Assembly: GCA_949282215.1 (NCBI GenBank)
Contig: CASDPF010000015.1
Coordinates: forward strand, 1-38,115
DNA: 38,115 nucleotides
Direction: 5' to 3'
Source of the DNA: an uncultured bacterium
Lineage (GTDB): Bacteria; Cyanobacteriota; Vampirovibrionia; Gastranaerophilales; Gastranaerophilaceae
Below are positions 22,710 through 30,777 of the stretch, one piece after another. Each line of letters starts with the position of its first letter. Within the stretch, counting starts at the first letter, position 1. Made by a program: the position numbers and the translations under genes. The notes below the pieces were generated by a model. It was not told the DNA's origin, ran no database searches, and saw only the letters and a list, made by a program, of their open reading frames with translations.

Positions 22710-22720
22710 GCCTTTGTTTT
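22690..22720 (+). terminator. Intrinsic terminator overlapping the end of the cyclo-ligase gene
   Basis: An 11-bp stem AAAGGCTCACT (22690-22700) / AGTGAGCCTTT (22705-22715), loop GTTA, followed by GTTTT. Confidence 0.85.
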
Positions 22721-22762
22721 GGTTAGTTAAGGATAATAGGATTAAGGGGGGTAAATTTTTTA

Positions 22763-23290
22763 TTATGCTACGTATTCAGGTTTCCATTGTTTAACTGCAT
22801 CTTGTTCACCCTGACGAACTCCTTCAAGTTCTGCTTGCAGCATTTTTAGTTGAGTTTCAATCTTTGTTTTCTCTTGTTGTAATTGTTTTTCTTGTTCGTT
22901 TAAAAGTTTTGTTTCTTGTTTTGCAAACTGTTCTCTTTGTTGTGCATACAAATTCTGGAAAATCCATTGCTGATACATCATTTGTTGATTTGGATCAGTC
23001 ATTTGAGCCATTTGAGCTTGTACATTCGGAAGCATCATTATCTGCTGCATATTTGCATTTGCTCCTAATATTGCTCCGTTATGTGCATAACTCATATACA
23101 TTAATGTTCTATTGAACATTGATGCAGGTGTACTTCCCATATCACTAATTGATATCGTACCATCAGCAATGTTACTTGCATACTGTTGCAGGTCGTGAAT
23201 TTTCATTGTAATTTCATTCAACCTTGCGTTCTTTTCATATTGTTGATGAATAATATCAAGCCGACGCTTGTGGAACATTAACAGACACAT
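22763..23290 (-). CDS. Coiled-coil hypothetical protein, 175 aa
   Basis: Not recognised. Residues 10-45 form a helix (R-L-D-I-I-H-Q-Q-Y-E-K-N-A-R-L-N-E). A Met/Gln/Asn-rich middle follows, then residues about 115-160 form a strong Gln/Glu/Lys coiled coil. No signal peptide or membrane segment. AGGAG precedes the ATG. The 130-aa protein at 24160 has a similar helical opening, so both may belong to a lineage-specific set. Confidence 0.7.
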   Translation of the reverse strand: MCLLMFHKRRLDIIHQQYEKNARLNEITMKIHDLQQYASNIADGTISISDMGSTPASMFNRTLMYMSYAHNGAILGANANMQQIMMLPNVQAQMAQMTDPNQQMMYQQWIFQNLYAQQREQFAKQETKLLNEQEKQLQQEKTKIETQLKMLQAELEGVRQGEQDAVKQWKPEYVA

Positions 23291-23347
23291 AGTCCTACTC
23301 CTACCATAAAGTTTCTAACTAACCTTTTATAACCTTTACATATATAT

Positions 23348-23381
23348 AAAAACATGCAACTCTTACGAATTGCATGTTTTT
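23348..23381 (-). terminator. Terminator of clpP
   Basis: A 12-bp stem AAAAACATGCAA (23348-23359) / TTGCATGTTTTT (23370-23381). A and T runs on both ends let it act on the minus strand. Confidence 0.85.
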
Positions 23382-23400
23382 AATAAATTGTTAATTTTTG

Positions 23401-24015
23401 TTACAAAGAGTTTTTTTGAACAACTTTATCAATAAGTCCGTATTCCAATGCCTCTTGTGCTGATAAGAAATGATCTCTTTCGCAATCTTCTTTAACTTTA
23501 TCAAAAGGTTGACCTGAATTTTGAGCAATTATATCAATTAACATATTTTTCATTCTTAGAATTTCTTTCGCTTCAATTTCAATATCAGTAGCCTGACCTT
23601 TCGCACCTCCAAGAGGCTGGTGTATCATAATCCTTGAATTAGGCAGAGCCATTCTTTTACCTTTTGTTCCTGAACATAACAAGAATGCACCCATTGATGC
23701 TGCATCTCCAAGACAGATTGTTGCTACATCTGATTTAATCAAATTCATTGTGTCATATATTGCCATACCTGCTGTAATTACACCGCCAGGGCTGTTAATG
23801 TATAACATAATATCTTTTTCGTTATTTTCACTGTCCAATAAAAGAAGTTGTGCAACGATAGAATTTGCTACTTCGTCATCAATTTCTGAGCCTAAGAATA
23901 CAATTCTTTCTCTCAGTAGTCTTGAAAAAATATCAAATGAACGTTCGCCTCTTGATGAAGCTTCAATTACTGTCGGGACGTAGCCCATAATTTTCATATA
24001 AGTTTGTTGATCCAT
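23401..24015 (-). CDS. clpP: ATP-dependent Clp protease proteolytic subunit
   Basis: Serine protease that forms the barrel degraded-protein chamber with a Clp ATPase. The triad is visible: Ser107 in D-A-A-S-M-G-A-F, His132 in [10 protein letters not shown], Asp181 in E-R-D-H-F-L-S. The S-P-G-G oxyanion-strand motif is at about residues 75-78. Oddity: G-D-A-A-S replaces the usual G-Q-A-A-S or G-L-A-A-S. 204 aa, typical length. GGAG lies upstream of the ATG. No clpX is adjacent. Confidence 0.95.
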   Translation of the reverse strand: MDQQTYMKIMGYVPTVIEASSRGERSFDIFSRLLRERIVFLGSEIDDEVANSIVAQLLLLDSENNEKDIMLYINSPGGVITAGMAIYDTMNLIKSDVATICLGDAASMGAFLLCSGTKGKRMALPNSRIMIHQPLGGAKGQATDIEIEAKEILRMKNMLIDIIAQNSGQPFDKVKEDCERDHFLSAQEALEYGLIDKVVQKNSL

Positions 24016-24159
24016 TTTTCTCTCCTAATTAATATTTTTATTATACCATAAAAAAATATTTTTTGTTAACAAATGTAACAGATTTAATTCATGCTGAAAT
24101 TAGCTATTTTTATAAGTTTTTATATATATAAGAGAACTAAATGAAGAGAGGCGAGAGTT

Positions 24160-24552
24160 ATGGCTATTTCAAACATTCAAGAAACTTTGTTAATGTATAC
24201 CAAACAAAAAGCTATGCTTAATGAAAAAATCGGAGATGTAATGTTTCAGATTATGAACGCTACGCGTGAAAATGCCGAAATTCAGCAAAAATATAATGAT
24301 AAACAGCAGTATTATTATTATGAATATTATGATTCTGAAGATCAGACTATCTATCAAGAAGTTATGGAACAATTAGAGAAAGACCGTGAATATGAGCTTG
24401 CTAACTTAAACTCTTGGGAATCTCAATTAGAAGTTGATAAAAATAACTATGAAACAAGGCTTAATGAGGTTACAACTTTTGAAAGTACTTGGACGAAGTT
24501 ATTACAGAACAATATCAAGAGCGATTTTACTTACGGAGGTGCAAGTCAATAG
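24160..24552 (+). CDS. Coiled-coil hypothetical protein, 130 aa
   Basis: Not recognised. Helical, starting M-A-I-S-N-I-Q-E-T-L-L-M-Y-T-K-Q-K-A-M-L-N-E-K, with a Tyr cluster (Y-Y-Y-Y-E-Y-Y) near residue 50 and acidic helices after. No signal peptide. AGAGGCGAGAG precedes the ATG. A strong terminator follows directly. The opening resembles a small helical hairpin; a role in a secretion or filament apparatus is possible but unsupported. Confidence 0.7.
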   Translation: MAISNIQETLLMYTKQKAMLNEKIGDVMFQIMNATRENAEIQQKYNDKQQYYYYEYYDSEDQTIYQEVMEQLEKDREYELANLNSWESQLEVDKNNYETRLNEVTTFESTWTKLLQNNIKSDFTYGGASQ

Positions 24553-24577
24553 TTCAAAACTTAATATTCGAGATTGG

Positions 24578-24606
24578 AAAAGCGGCAAAATGCCGCTTTT
24601 TTTGTT
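24578..24606 (+). terminator. Intrinsic terminator after the 130-aa gene
   Basis: A 10-bp stem AAAAGCGGCA (24578-24587) / TGCCGCTTTT (24591-24600), loop AAA, followed by TTTT. Confidence 0.92.
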
Positions 24607-24607
24607 G

Positions 24608-24613
24608 TATTAT
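24608..24613 (+). promoter_or_regulatory. -10 box TATTAT placed 6 nt before an ATG
   Basis: TATTAT, then TTAGTT and ATG 24620; there is no Shine-Dalgarno. The spacing is the same as at 1492 and 22164. No -35 is evident, since the terminator lies immediately upstream. Confidence 0.35.
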
Positions 24614-24619
24614 TTAGTT

Positions 24620-25585
24620 ATGATAAATATGGATGAAAAGTTAGGTGTATTTATTGTCCCGACAGGAATTGGTGCTTCAGTTGGTGGGTATGCCGGTGAT
24701 GCAAGCTGTTGGGCTAGAAAATTTACTCAGAAAGCTAAACTTATTGTAAATCCTAATGTTGTTAATGCCGGTTGTTTTTCTGGTATTAATGAAAGCATGT
24801 TATATGTTGAAGGGTATTCTCTTGATGAGTTTTTTAAAGGTAATTTGACATTATCTCTATCCTCTGATAATAAAATCGGTGTTGTGTTTGATTGTGCAAT
24901 TCCTGAGGATGTTTTAAATATTCACATAAATACGATTAATGCAGTCAAAACTGTCTATGGAATTGATGTAATAGGTTATGAGATGACTGAAAATCCTGTT
25001 GGCGTCGGGTTTTCTCTTGATAAAAACGGTGTTTCTGCAGGGAATGTTTTGAATGAAAAAACTCTGCTTGATGCTTCTAAAAAGTTATTAAAAAAAGGTG
25101 CTCAGGCTATTGCTTTAGTATGTTTGTTTGAAGATCCTGAAGATATGAATTTGGATTATGCAAATGGTATCGGAACTGACCCTGTGGGAGGAATTGAAGC
25201 GGTTTTATCGCATTATATTTCTGCTGAATTAAAAGTCCCTTGTGCTCATTCTCCTGCATTTCTTGATTATTCCATATCTTCGGAGATTGTAAATCCTAAG
25301 TCTTCTGCTGAATATATTACGCCGACTTTTTTGCCGTGTATTTTAATAGGTTTATCTATGGCTCCTTTAATTAATTTAAGTAACGGAATTTCTGTAGATA
25401 ATGTTGATTTTCTTGTAATGCCTTATAATTCCTTAGGTTCAGTACCTGTATTTGAGGCTGTAAAACGAAAAATACCTGTATATGCAGTTAAAGAAAATAA
25501 GACGGCGTTAGGTATTACGAAAGATAAAATTTCACAACAAATTATCGAAGTTGAGGATTATGAAACATGTTTTAGTTTAATATAA
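24620..25585 (+). CDS. DUF3326 family protein, 321 aa
   Basis: The domain begins at G-V-F-I-V-P-T-G-I-G-A-S-V-G-G-Y-A-G-D-A and includes N-P-N-V-V-N-A-G and G-T-D-P-V-G-G-I-E-A-V-L-S-H; this matches my memory of the DUF3326 family of Cyanobacteria and relatives, function unknown. The open frame extends upstream through the previous gene and its terminator, so I start at ATG 24620 (alternative 24629). The last 14 nt overlap the end of murI tail to tail. Confidence 0.8.
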   Translation: MINMDEKLGVFIVPTGIGASVGGYAGDASCWARKFTQKAKLIVNPNVVNAGCFSGINESMLYVEGYSLDEFFKGNLTLSLSSDNKIGVVFDCAIPEDVLNIHINTINAVKTVYGIDVIGYEMTENPVGVGFSLDKNGVSAGNVLNEKTLLDASKKLLKKGAQAIALVCLFEDPEDMNLDYANGIGTDPVGGIEAVLSHYISAELKVPCAHSPAFLDYSISSEIVNPKSSAEYITPTFLPCILIGLSMAPLINLSNGISVDNVDFLVMPYNSLGSVPVFEAVKRKIPVYAVKENKTALGITKDKISQQIIEVEDYETCFSLI

Positions 25586-26375
25586 TTTGTTTTGGGGATG
25601 CTTTTAATTCATAAAATATAGAAGCTGCTTTTTCGAAGTTTTCAGTGCTTCCGCTCACGTAATATTCTTCTTTTCCTGTTCCTGTTGTTGAGATTAATCC
25701 GCTATTTTCTAAATCTGATTTTATGTATGTTGCAAAAGAAGCTGCTGGGTTAATGAACATACTTTCAGGTGCATAACTTTTTAGATTATTTAGTAGATAC
25801 GGATAGTGTGTGCAGCCTAAGACAATTTTGTCGGGCTTATATTTTAAGATTTTTTCTAAGTCTTCTTTTATTTCTTTTTTACTTTCGGGCAAATCTTCTT
25901 GTCTGTTTTCAACAATTTTTACCCATTCTGGACAAGCCTGTTCGATTACTTCAATTTTGGGATTTAATTTATTTATTCCGTTTTTGTATGCGTGAGAATT
26001 TATTGTTGCATGGGTTGCAAGAATTCCCAATTTTTCTATCGGGAGTTCTGATAAAATCGTTGTAACGGATTGGATTATAGGATATATTTTAAAATTAAAT
26101 CTATCTTTTAGTGTTTCGTAAGTCGTTGCAGATGTTGTGTTGCAGGCCATAACTACTGCTTTTACACCCTTTTGCTCAAAGAATTTAAAAATATTATATG
26201 AAAATTCAATTAATTGCTCTTTGGTCTTTTCTCCATAAGGCATATTCTTAGTATCACCGTAGTATAAGCAATCCTCCTGCGGCAGAAGCTCTCTGAATTG
26301 TTTTAATACAGTGAGTCCTCCGACGCCAGAATCGAAAAATCCTATAGGGTAATTTTTAGTTTTGTTTGAAATAAT
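25572..26375 (-). CDS. murI: Glutamate racemase with a non-canonical ATT start, 267 aa
   Basis: Makes D-glutamate for peptidoglycan. From the ATT at 26375: the N-terminal P-I-G-F-F-D-S-G-V-G-G-L-T-V-L (Asp15 region) and G-D-T-K-N-M-P-Y-G are conserved family blocks. Catalytic Cys78 is in M-A-C-N-T-T-S-A and Cys188 in L-G-C-T-H-Y-P-Y. An ATG at 26243 would remove the essential Asp loop. The frame is closed upstream by TAG 26391-26393 and holds no ATG, GTG or TTG before that ATG. GGAGGG (26389-26384) is 8 nt before ATT. It overlaps the amidase gene by 20 nt, so translation is coupled. Confidence 0.9.
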   Translation of the reverse strand: MISNKTKNYPIGFFDSGVGGLTVLKQFRELLPQEDCLYYGDTKNMPYGEKTKEQLIEFSYNIFKFFEQKGVKAVVMACNTTSATTYETLKDRFNFKIYPIIQSVTTILSELPIEKLGILATHATINSHAYKNGINKLNPKIEVIEQACPEWVKIVENRQEDLPESKKEIKEDLEKILKYKPDKIVLGCTHYPYLLNNLKSYAPESMFINPAASFATYIKSDLENSGLISTTGTGKEEYYVSGSTENFEKAASIFYELKASPKQIILN

Positions 26376-28203
26376 TGTTAATTCCCTCCACTATAGCTTT
26401 TGCTGTATCTTGTTTACGTTTTTCGCTTACAAGTTGAGCTCTTTCGTTATCATTAGATATAAATCCTATTTCAATCAATATTGCAGGGGCTGTAGTATGG
26501 TTAATTACATAGAATTTAGATTTGAATAAACCTCTGTTGTTAGATTGAATTTTACTTGCAAGTGATGAATGTACGGTTTGAGCAAGATTTAAACTTTCCT
26601 GATGATAGTAGTGAGTTTCAATCCCTGTAATTTCAGGTTTTGTACTTGAGTTTACGTGAATACTTACAAATATATCAGGAGCATTAGTTTCACTTATTGA
26701 GACTCTATCTGCAAGAGATACGTATATATCGTTAGTTCTTGTCATTGTAACTTGATATCCTTGCTTCTTCAAAAGTGCTTCAACTCTTTTTGATACATCA
26801 AGTGTTATATCTTTTTCATTTATTCCATTTCTTATTGCACCACAATCGGTACCGCCATGTCCTGCATCTATTACAACGCGTTTTACCCCTGAAGGTTTTT
26901 TAATTATAGGTGTAACCGGTGCAATTTGCTTTTTAGGTGCTTTTACGCTTATTTTAAGTGCTTTCCCATCAGCTCCAAGGTATGTATTTACAAGACTGTC
27001 TTTATCTATTGGAATAGTTAATTTCAAGCCGTTTCCGCTCATTAAACTGATTGTAGCTTTTGAAAATAATGATTTTGCAAATGTATTTTTGAATGTTTCT
27101 TCATTGAATCTTGAAACATTATATAAATATATAATTATTTCATCATTTGTCCTGTCAAATCCGTGAACTACAGGATGACTGAATGATAAAGTCATTGCAT
27201 CAGTTTGATTGTTTATTTCTTCAAGATTATATGTCAGCATATCTGCAGATGTTGAATATAAGGATGAAGGAATTACGCTGTTTATGTTTGCAATCAATAA
27301 AGATTGATTATCATTAGCATAAATCGGAATATATTTTTCAACATTTGGAGTTGTAATTACGATTCTAGCTTTATTAACTGAAAACTGTCCGATTTTAACA
27401 CTTTCAGTTTCATTTATTTTGAATTCTTTATTTCTAATATTTTGAGCTACTAAGGTATTAGACATATCAAATACTATACGCGTAGGGTTTGTTAAAATCA
27501 TTGGCTTTTCAACCGTAAGAGACCCAAAGCCGTTTATTAACACTGCATTTGGCTTTGTCGTAACTCTATCTATATAGTATTTCGTATTTAATCGTAATTG
27601 CATTTTTTCGACATCAGGTGATGTTACTTGCTGAACTGTCGTATTAAAGGCTTCTTGAAGTTGTTCTACTATATTATTTTCTGTTATTTCTTTTTTTATA
27701 GGCGTGTAGATTGTCATATACTCGTAAAAATCACTTGAAGAAGCGTGTTCATCACGATATGTTTGTTGAAAATAAGGGTTTTGGCATATTGAATTCTTAA
27801 ATTTAAGAATGATATTATTCTTGATTTTCATAAACTTAATATTAGAAGTAGAAAAATCCTCATCTAAATACATAACAACTCTTACAACGTCAGGATTAGT
27901 CGTAAATTGTGATATTTTGACCTGTTTAATACCTGCAGAGTTGAATGTCCAGTCTTGTTTCGGAATAGTTAAAATTGCTGAATTAATATCAAAATATGCA
28001 CGTTTAGGGTTTTCTAAAGTGACAATCTTTACATCAGGCAAAATCTGCCCTAAAGTGTTATCTTGAGCCGATATAATCATCATTGAATTAGAAGTGTCAA
28101 AATTTGCTGATGTGATTTTAAATATATCTTCTGCAAAAGCTTTGGAGCAAAATGTTGAAAATACCGTAATTATGAATAGTAATAATATAAATAATTTTTT
28201 CAT
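26356..28203 (-). CDS. N-acetylmuramoyl-L-alanine amidase with AMIN-type N-terminal domains, 615 aa
   Basis: Cleaves the peptide side chain from peptidoglycan glycan strands in the envelope. A signal peptide (M-K-K-L-F-I-L-L-L-F-I-I, ending at A-F-A) is followed by AMIN-like beta domains (about 25-430, several I-V-F-D-M-S / A-Y-F-D-I-N strands). The amidase_3 domain (440-615) has zinc ligands His449 (D-A-G-H-G-G), Glu463 and His516 (V-S-I-H-V-N), and catalytic Glu578 (I-E-I-G-F-I-S-N). AAGGA precedes the ATG. It is followed by murI, an order I recall from Cyanobacteria. Confidence 0.93.
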   Translation of the reverse strand: MKKLFILLLFIITVFSTFCSKAFAEDIFKITSANFDTSNSMMIISAQDNTLGQILPDVKIVTLENPKRAYFDINSAILTIPKQDWTFNSAGIKQVKISQFTTNPDVVRVVMYLDEDFSTSNIKFMKIKNNIILKFKNSICQNPYFQQTYRDEHASSSDFYEYMTIYTPIKKEITENNIVEQLQEAFNTTVQQVTSPDVEKMQLRLNTKYYIDRVTTKPNAVLINGFGSLTVEKPMILTNPTRIVFDMSNTLVAQNIRNKEFKINETESVKIGQFSVNKARIVITTPNVEKYIPIYANDNQSLLIANINSVIPSSLYSTSADMLTYNLEEINNQTDAMTLSFSHPVVHGFDRTNDEIIIYLYNVSRFNEETFKNTFAKSLFSKATISLMSGNGLKLTIPIDKDSLVNTYLGADGKALKISVKAPKKQIAPVTPIIKKPSGVKRVVIDAGHGGTDCGAIRNGINEKDITLDVSKRVEALLKKQGYQVTMTRTNDIYVSLADRVSISETNAPDIFVSIHVNSSTKPEITGIETHYYHQESLNLAQTVHSSLASKIQSNNRGLFKSKFYVINHTTAPAILIEIGFISNDNERAQLVSEKRKQDTAKAIVEGINNYFKQN

Positions 28204-28272
28204 ATCCTTAATCTCATTACTATTATATAATATAATTTTTTTGCCGTATTTTCAAATTGTAACGAAATTTGT

Positions 28273-28491
28273 TTATTTAATAATTTTCTTTCTGAAAGCA
28301 ACGCTCACTGCTTCTGTACGATTTTTTGCATTTAATTTTTTTAAAATAGAACTTATGCAAGCTTTAACTGTATGGGTGCTTACATAAAGTTTTTGTGAAA
28401 TCTCTTTGTTTTCATAGCCATAAGTCAAAAGGTGTAATACGTCAAGCTCTCTTTCGCATAACTCATTTTGATTATTTCTTATAGACATCAT
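28273..28491 (-). CDS. Solitary LuxR-type (GerE) HTH protein, 72 aa
   Basis: The whole protein is a GerE HTH: L-C-E-R-E-L-D-V-L-H-L-L-T-Y-G-Y-E-N-K-E-I-S-Q-K-L-Y-V as first helices, then S-T-H-T-V-K-A-C-I-S-S-I-L-K-K-L recognition helix. There is no receiver or ligand-binding domain, as in small DNA-binding regulators of the GerE kind. AGGAGG lies 5 nt before the tandem ATG ATG. It is 69 nt upstream of the amidase gene on the same strand and might regulate it. Confidence 0.88.
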   Translation of the reverse strand: MMSIRNNQNELCERELDVLHLLTYGYENKEISQKLYVSTHTVKACISSILKKLNAKNRTEAVSVAFRKKIIK

Positions 28492-28630
28492 GCCTGCCTC
28501 CTGTTATTATTATGATACAGAAAGTAAAAATACGAAACAAATTTATTAATAATATTGCCGTTTTGTTATATAAAAATCTTAAAAAAAGATAGCAAAAATT
28601 TTTATTTTCAGGTTTATATATGGTTAAAAT

Positions 28631-29374
28631 ATGGAAGTACACAATAGTTATAATAAAATAAATTTTGGGCAGGTTTATACAACAACGGCAGCTGAGAAGC
28701 TTTTGAAAAAAGCCGATAAAGCAGTAAAAGCCTCAAGAGAGGTGTCGTTTGTTGATATAAATATTCCGGATGGGCATAGAATACCTTTATGGTCGGTGCT
28801 TTCAGAGCATATAAAAAATCGACAAAGTGATAATCGTAATAATATACTAATTGATATATTTAAAGAAGGGAAAAATCTTCTTTCTGTAAAATCTTGTGAT
28901 GCAAAAGGTTTTGTCCACAAAAAGTGGGTTGTTAATCCAATGCCTGTAATTGGGACTTATAGTGATATCTTTCCTGAAGCAAAACTTGTATCAAGTAGTA
29001 AAACTCTTTCGCTAAATACCTATGGACGTTCGGCGTTTTTCGACGTAATTGATAGTGCCGAGGCGGATGTTGATATGCTGAAATTGGAAGAAAGATTGAA
29101 TTCAAAAGATAAACAAATCAGTATAAGAGAATTACCTAGAGTAAAAAGAGAAAATAGAACAAATGGAAAAACTTTACGTTACTTGTTGAAAAGGCAGGAA
29201 AAACTTAATATTCCCCATGTGCAAAGACCGTTTTTAAAATTAAAAGATATGGTATTAGGGTTAATGAATATTAAGGTTGATTGTATAGATACAAAACCTC
29301 AACCAAAGCTCAAAAATAAACTTCCTCGTCGTATAAAAAAAGATTTGAAGAAAAATAATACAGAATTAAACTAA
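28631..29374 (+). CDS. Hypothetical protein with I-N-F-G N-terminal motif, 247 aa
   Basis: Not recognised. Starts M-E-V-H-N-S-Y-N-K-I-N-F-G-Q-V-Y, the same short pattern as the proteins at 14998, 17767 and 30778. Residues 20 to about 150 look mixed alpha/beta, and the C-terminal 100 residues are very basic (L-P-R-R-I-K-K-D-L-K-K). No signal or membrane segment. No Shine-Dalgarno is visible before the ATG; a TATATA lies 10 nt upstream, so the mRNA leader may be very short. Confidence 0.7.
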   Translation: MEVHNSYNKINFGQVYTTTAAEKLLKKADKAVKASREVSFVDINIPDGHRIPLWSVLSEHIKNRQSDNRNNILIDIFKEGKNLLSVKSCDAKGFVHKKWVVNPMPVIGTYSDIFPEAKLVSSSKTLSLNTYGRSAFFDVIDSAEADVDMLKLEERLNSKDKQISIRELPRVKRENRTNGKTLRYLLKRQEKLNIPHVQRPFLKLKDMVLGLMNIKVDCIDTKPQPKLKNKLPRRIKKDLKKNNTELN

Positions 29375-29379
29375 AAAGA

Positions 29380-29400
29380 AAAGGGGCTCTTCGCCCCTTT
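29380..29400. terminator. Terminator hairpin after the 247-aa gene
   Basis: AAAGGGGC (29380-29387) / GCCCCTTT (29393-29400), loop TCTTC. The T tail is short on the plus strand and longer (TTTCTTTTT) on the minus strand, so it may serve both converging genes. Confidence 0.75.
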
Positions 29401-29539
29401 CCATTCTAAATGAACTAAAGTCAGTATTTTTAACTGATATTTATATAAAAAATTTTTTGATTTTTAGATTTCAATAATTCGTAATTTTGTAATATTTGTT
29501 TACTTAATCAAGTAATATTCATCTAAAAATTTTTTTTAA

Positions 29540-30541
29540 TTATTTGAAACAGGCAGCAATAACGATGACAGCTAATAAAATTTTTATGAATGAGTATATC
29601 TCATAGTGTTTGCCTAATTTATTATTTGCATTGCTATCTTTGAATTGTTTTTTGTCATAAATATATGATATGTCAATAACAGTTGAAAATAATATTGGGA
29701 TTAAAAATATAATTAACCCGAAATCTTCCGGGAAATTAGCAACGTTATTTTTAAAATTAATAATTAAACCAATACCCAAAATATAAAGTAATACTGAGGC
29801 AATACCCAAGATACATTTTTCTGTGTCTGTTAATTTTGGCTTTCCATATTTTTTATAATTATCTATTTGCGTTTGTAAATCTTCAGTTATGGTACTTGTG
29901 TGACCATCAATATGAGCAAATTTAAAAGATATTTTAAGATTATTTCTTTTACAATAGTCAATTATTGAAAAAATAAAAGATGTTACATAAAGAGGAAATG
30001 GGGTCATACAAATTGATAATTCTGAATTATCTGTTTTAATAAATTTGAAATTTATATTATCAATCTTATAACCACTGCCTTGTGCTAATCCGTTTGAATA
30101 TACATTCATTTTGGATACATAAATATTCAGGTCGATGCTTTTAATTTCACTAAATTTACAAATGGTATTATTTGATGGCTTATTATAATTAAAACAGATT
30201 TTATCTGGAAGTAAATTTACAGATTTTATATATATGCCCGAATTTAAATTTATTACAGCCAGTACGTATTTGATTATATAAGCTATACAACAAAGATAAA
30301 CTCCAAGTGGTAGAAAAATAGAAAATAGTATAATTAAAATTTTAGATTTTAAGTCACTATAAGCCAATAATGAGTTGATAGATTCTGCAAACCACTTAAA
30401 AAAGTGAACTAAGGAATAGGTTTGTTCTTGTGTATTTGATGTGTATATGGCAAAAATCAAAAAACTTGTAAATATTCCTAAAGCAAGTGCTATAATAAGT
30501 TCATTATTTAATTCTCTTAATAAATTATTTTTTAAATGCAT
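29540..30541 (-). CDS. Multi-pass membrane protein of unknown function, 333 aa
   Basis: Hydrophobic segments at about residues 16-34, 67-92, 185-200 (weak), 245-262, 275-290 and 315-331 suggest four to six membrane helices. A soluble beta-rich region (about 100-185; I-K-S-V-N-L-L-P-D-K-I-C-F-N-Y) lies between them. No catalytic motif recognised. GAGGGGCGGGGAG before the ATG is a strong, unusually G-rich ribosome binding site. It sits alone between gene-poor AT-rich spacers. Confidence 0.75.
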   Translation of the reverse strand: MHLKNNLLRELNNELIIALALGIFTSFLIFAIYTSNTQEQTYSLVHFFKWFAESINSLLAYSDLKSKILIILFSIFLPLGVYLCCIAYIIKYVLAVINLNSGIYIKSVNLLPDKICFNYNKPSNNTICKFSEIKSIDLNIYVSKMNVYSNGLAQGSGYKIDNINFKFIKTDNSELSICMTPFPLYVTSFIFSIIDYCKRNNLKISFKFAHIDGHTSTITEDLQTQIDNYKKYGKPKLTDTEKCILGIASVLLYILGIGLIINFKNNVANFPEDFGLIIFLIPILFSTVIDISYIYDKKQFKDSNANNKLGKHYEIYSFIKILLAVIVIAACFK

Positions 30542-30777
30542 ACTCCCCGCCCCTCTTTATAAATTAAGTACTTAAGTGATTTTTAATAATAAAAATATAT
30601 ATACATTTTTATAGATTATAGCATAAATGTTCTCATAAATATAGCAGTCGGGTAATAATTTATTTTACTGCAGGATTTAATAGTTCAAAGTTTTTTGTTT
30701 TTGTTTAAAATGTTTTAATCTTGAAAAAATATAAAAACGTTTTTTGAAAGTTATTTATAATTCCTAAATTTGTTATA

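Noticed and set aside
24434-24619. Long N-terminal extension of the DUF3326 protein
   Set aside because: It overlaps the preceding gene in another frame and runs through an intrinsic terminator; the family domain starts right after ATG 24620.
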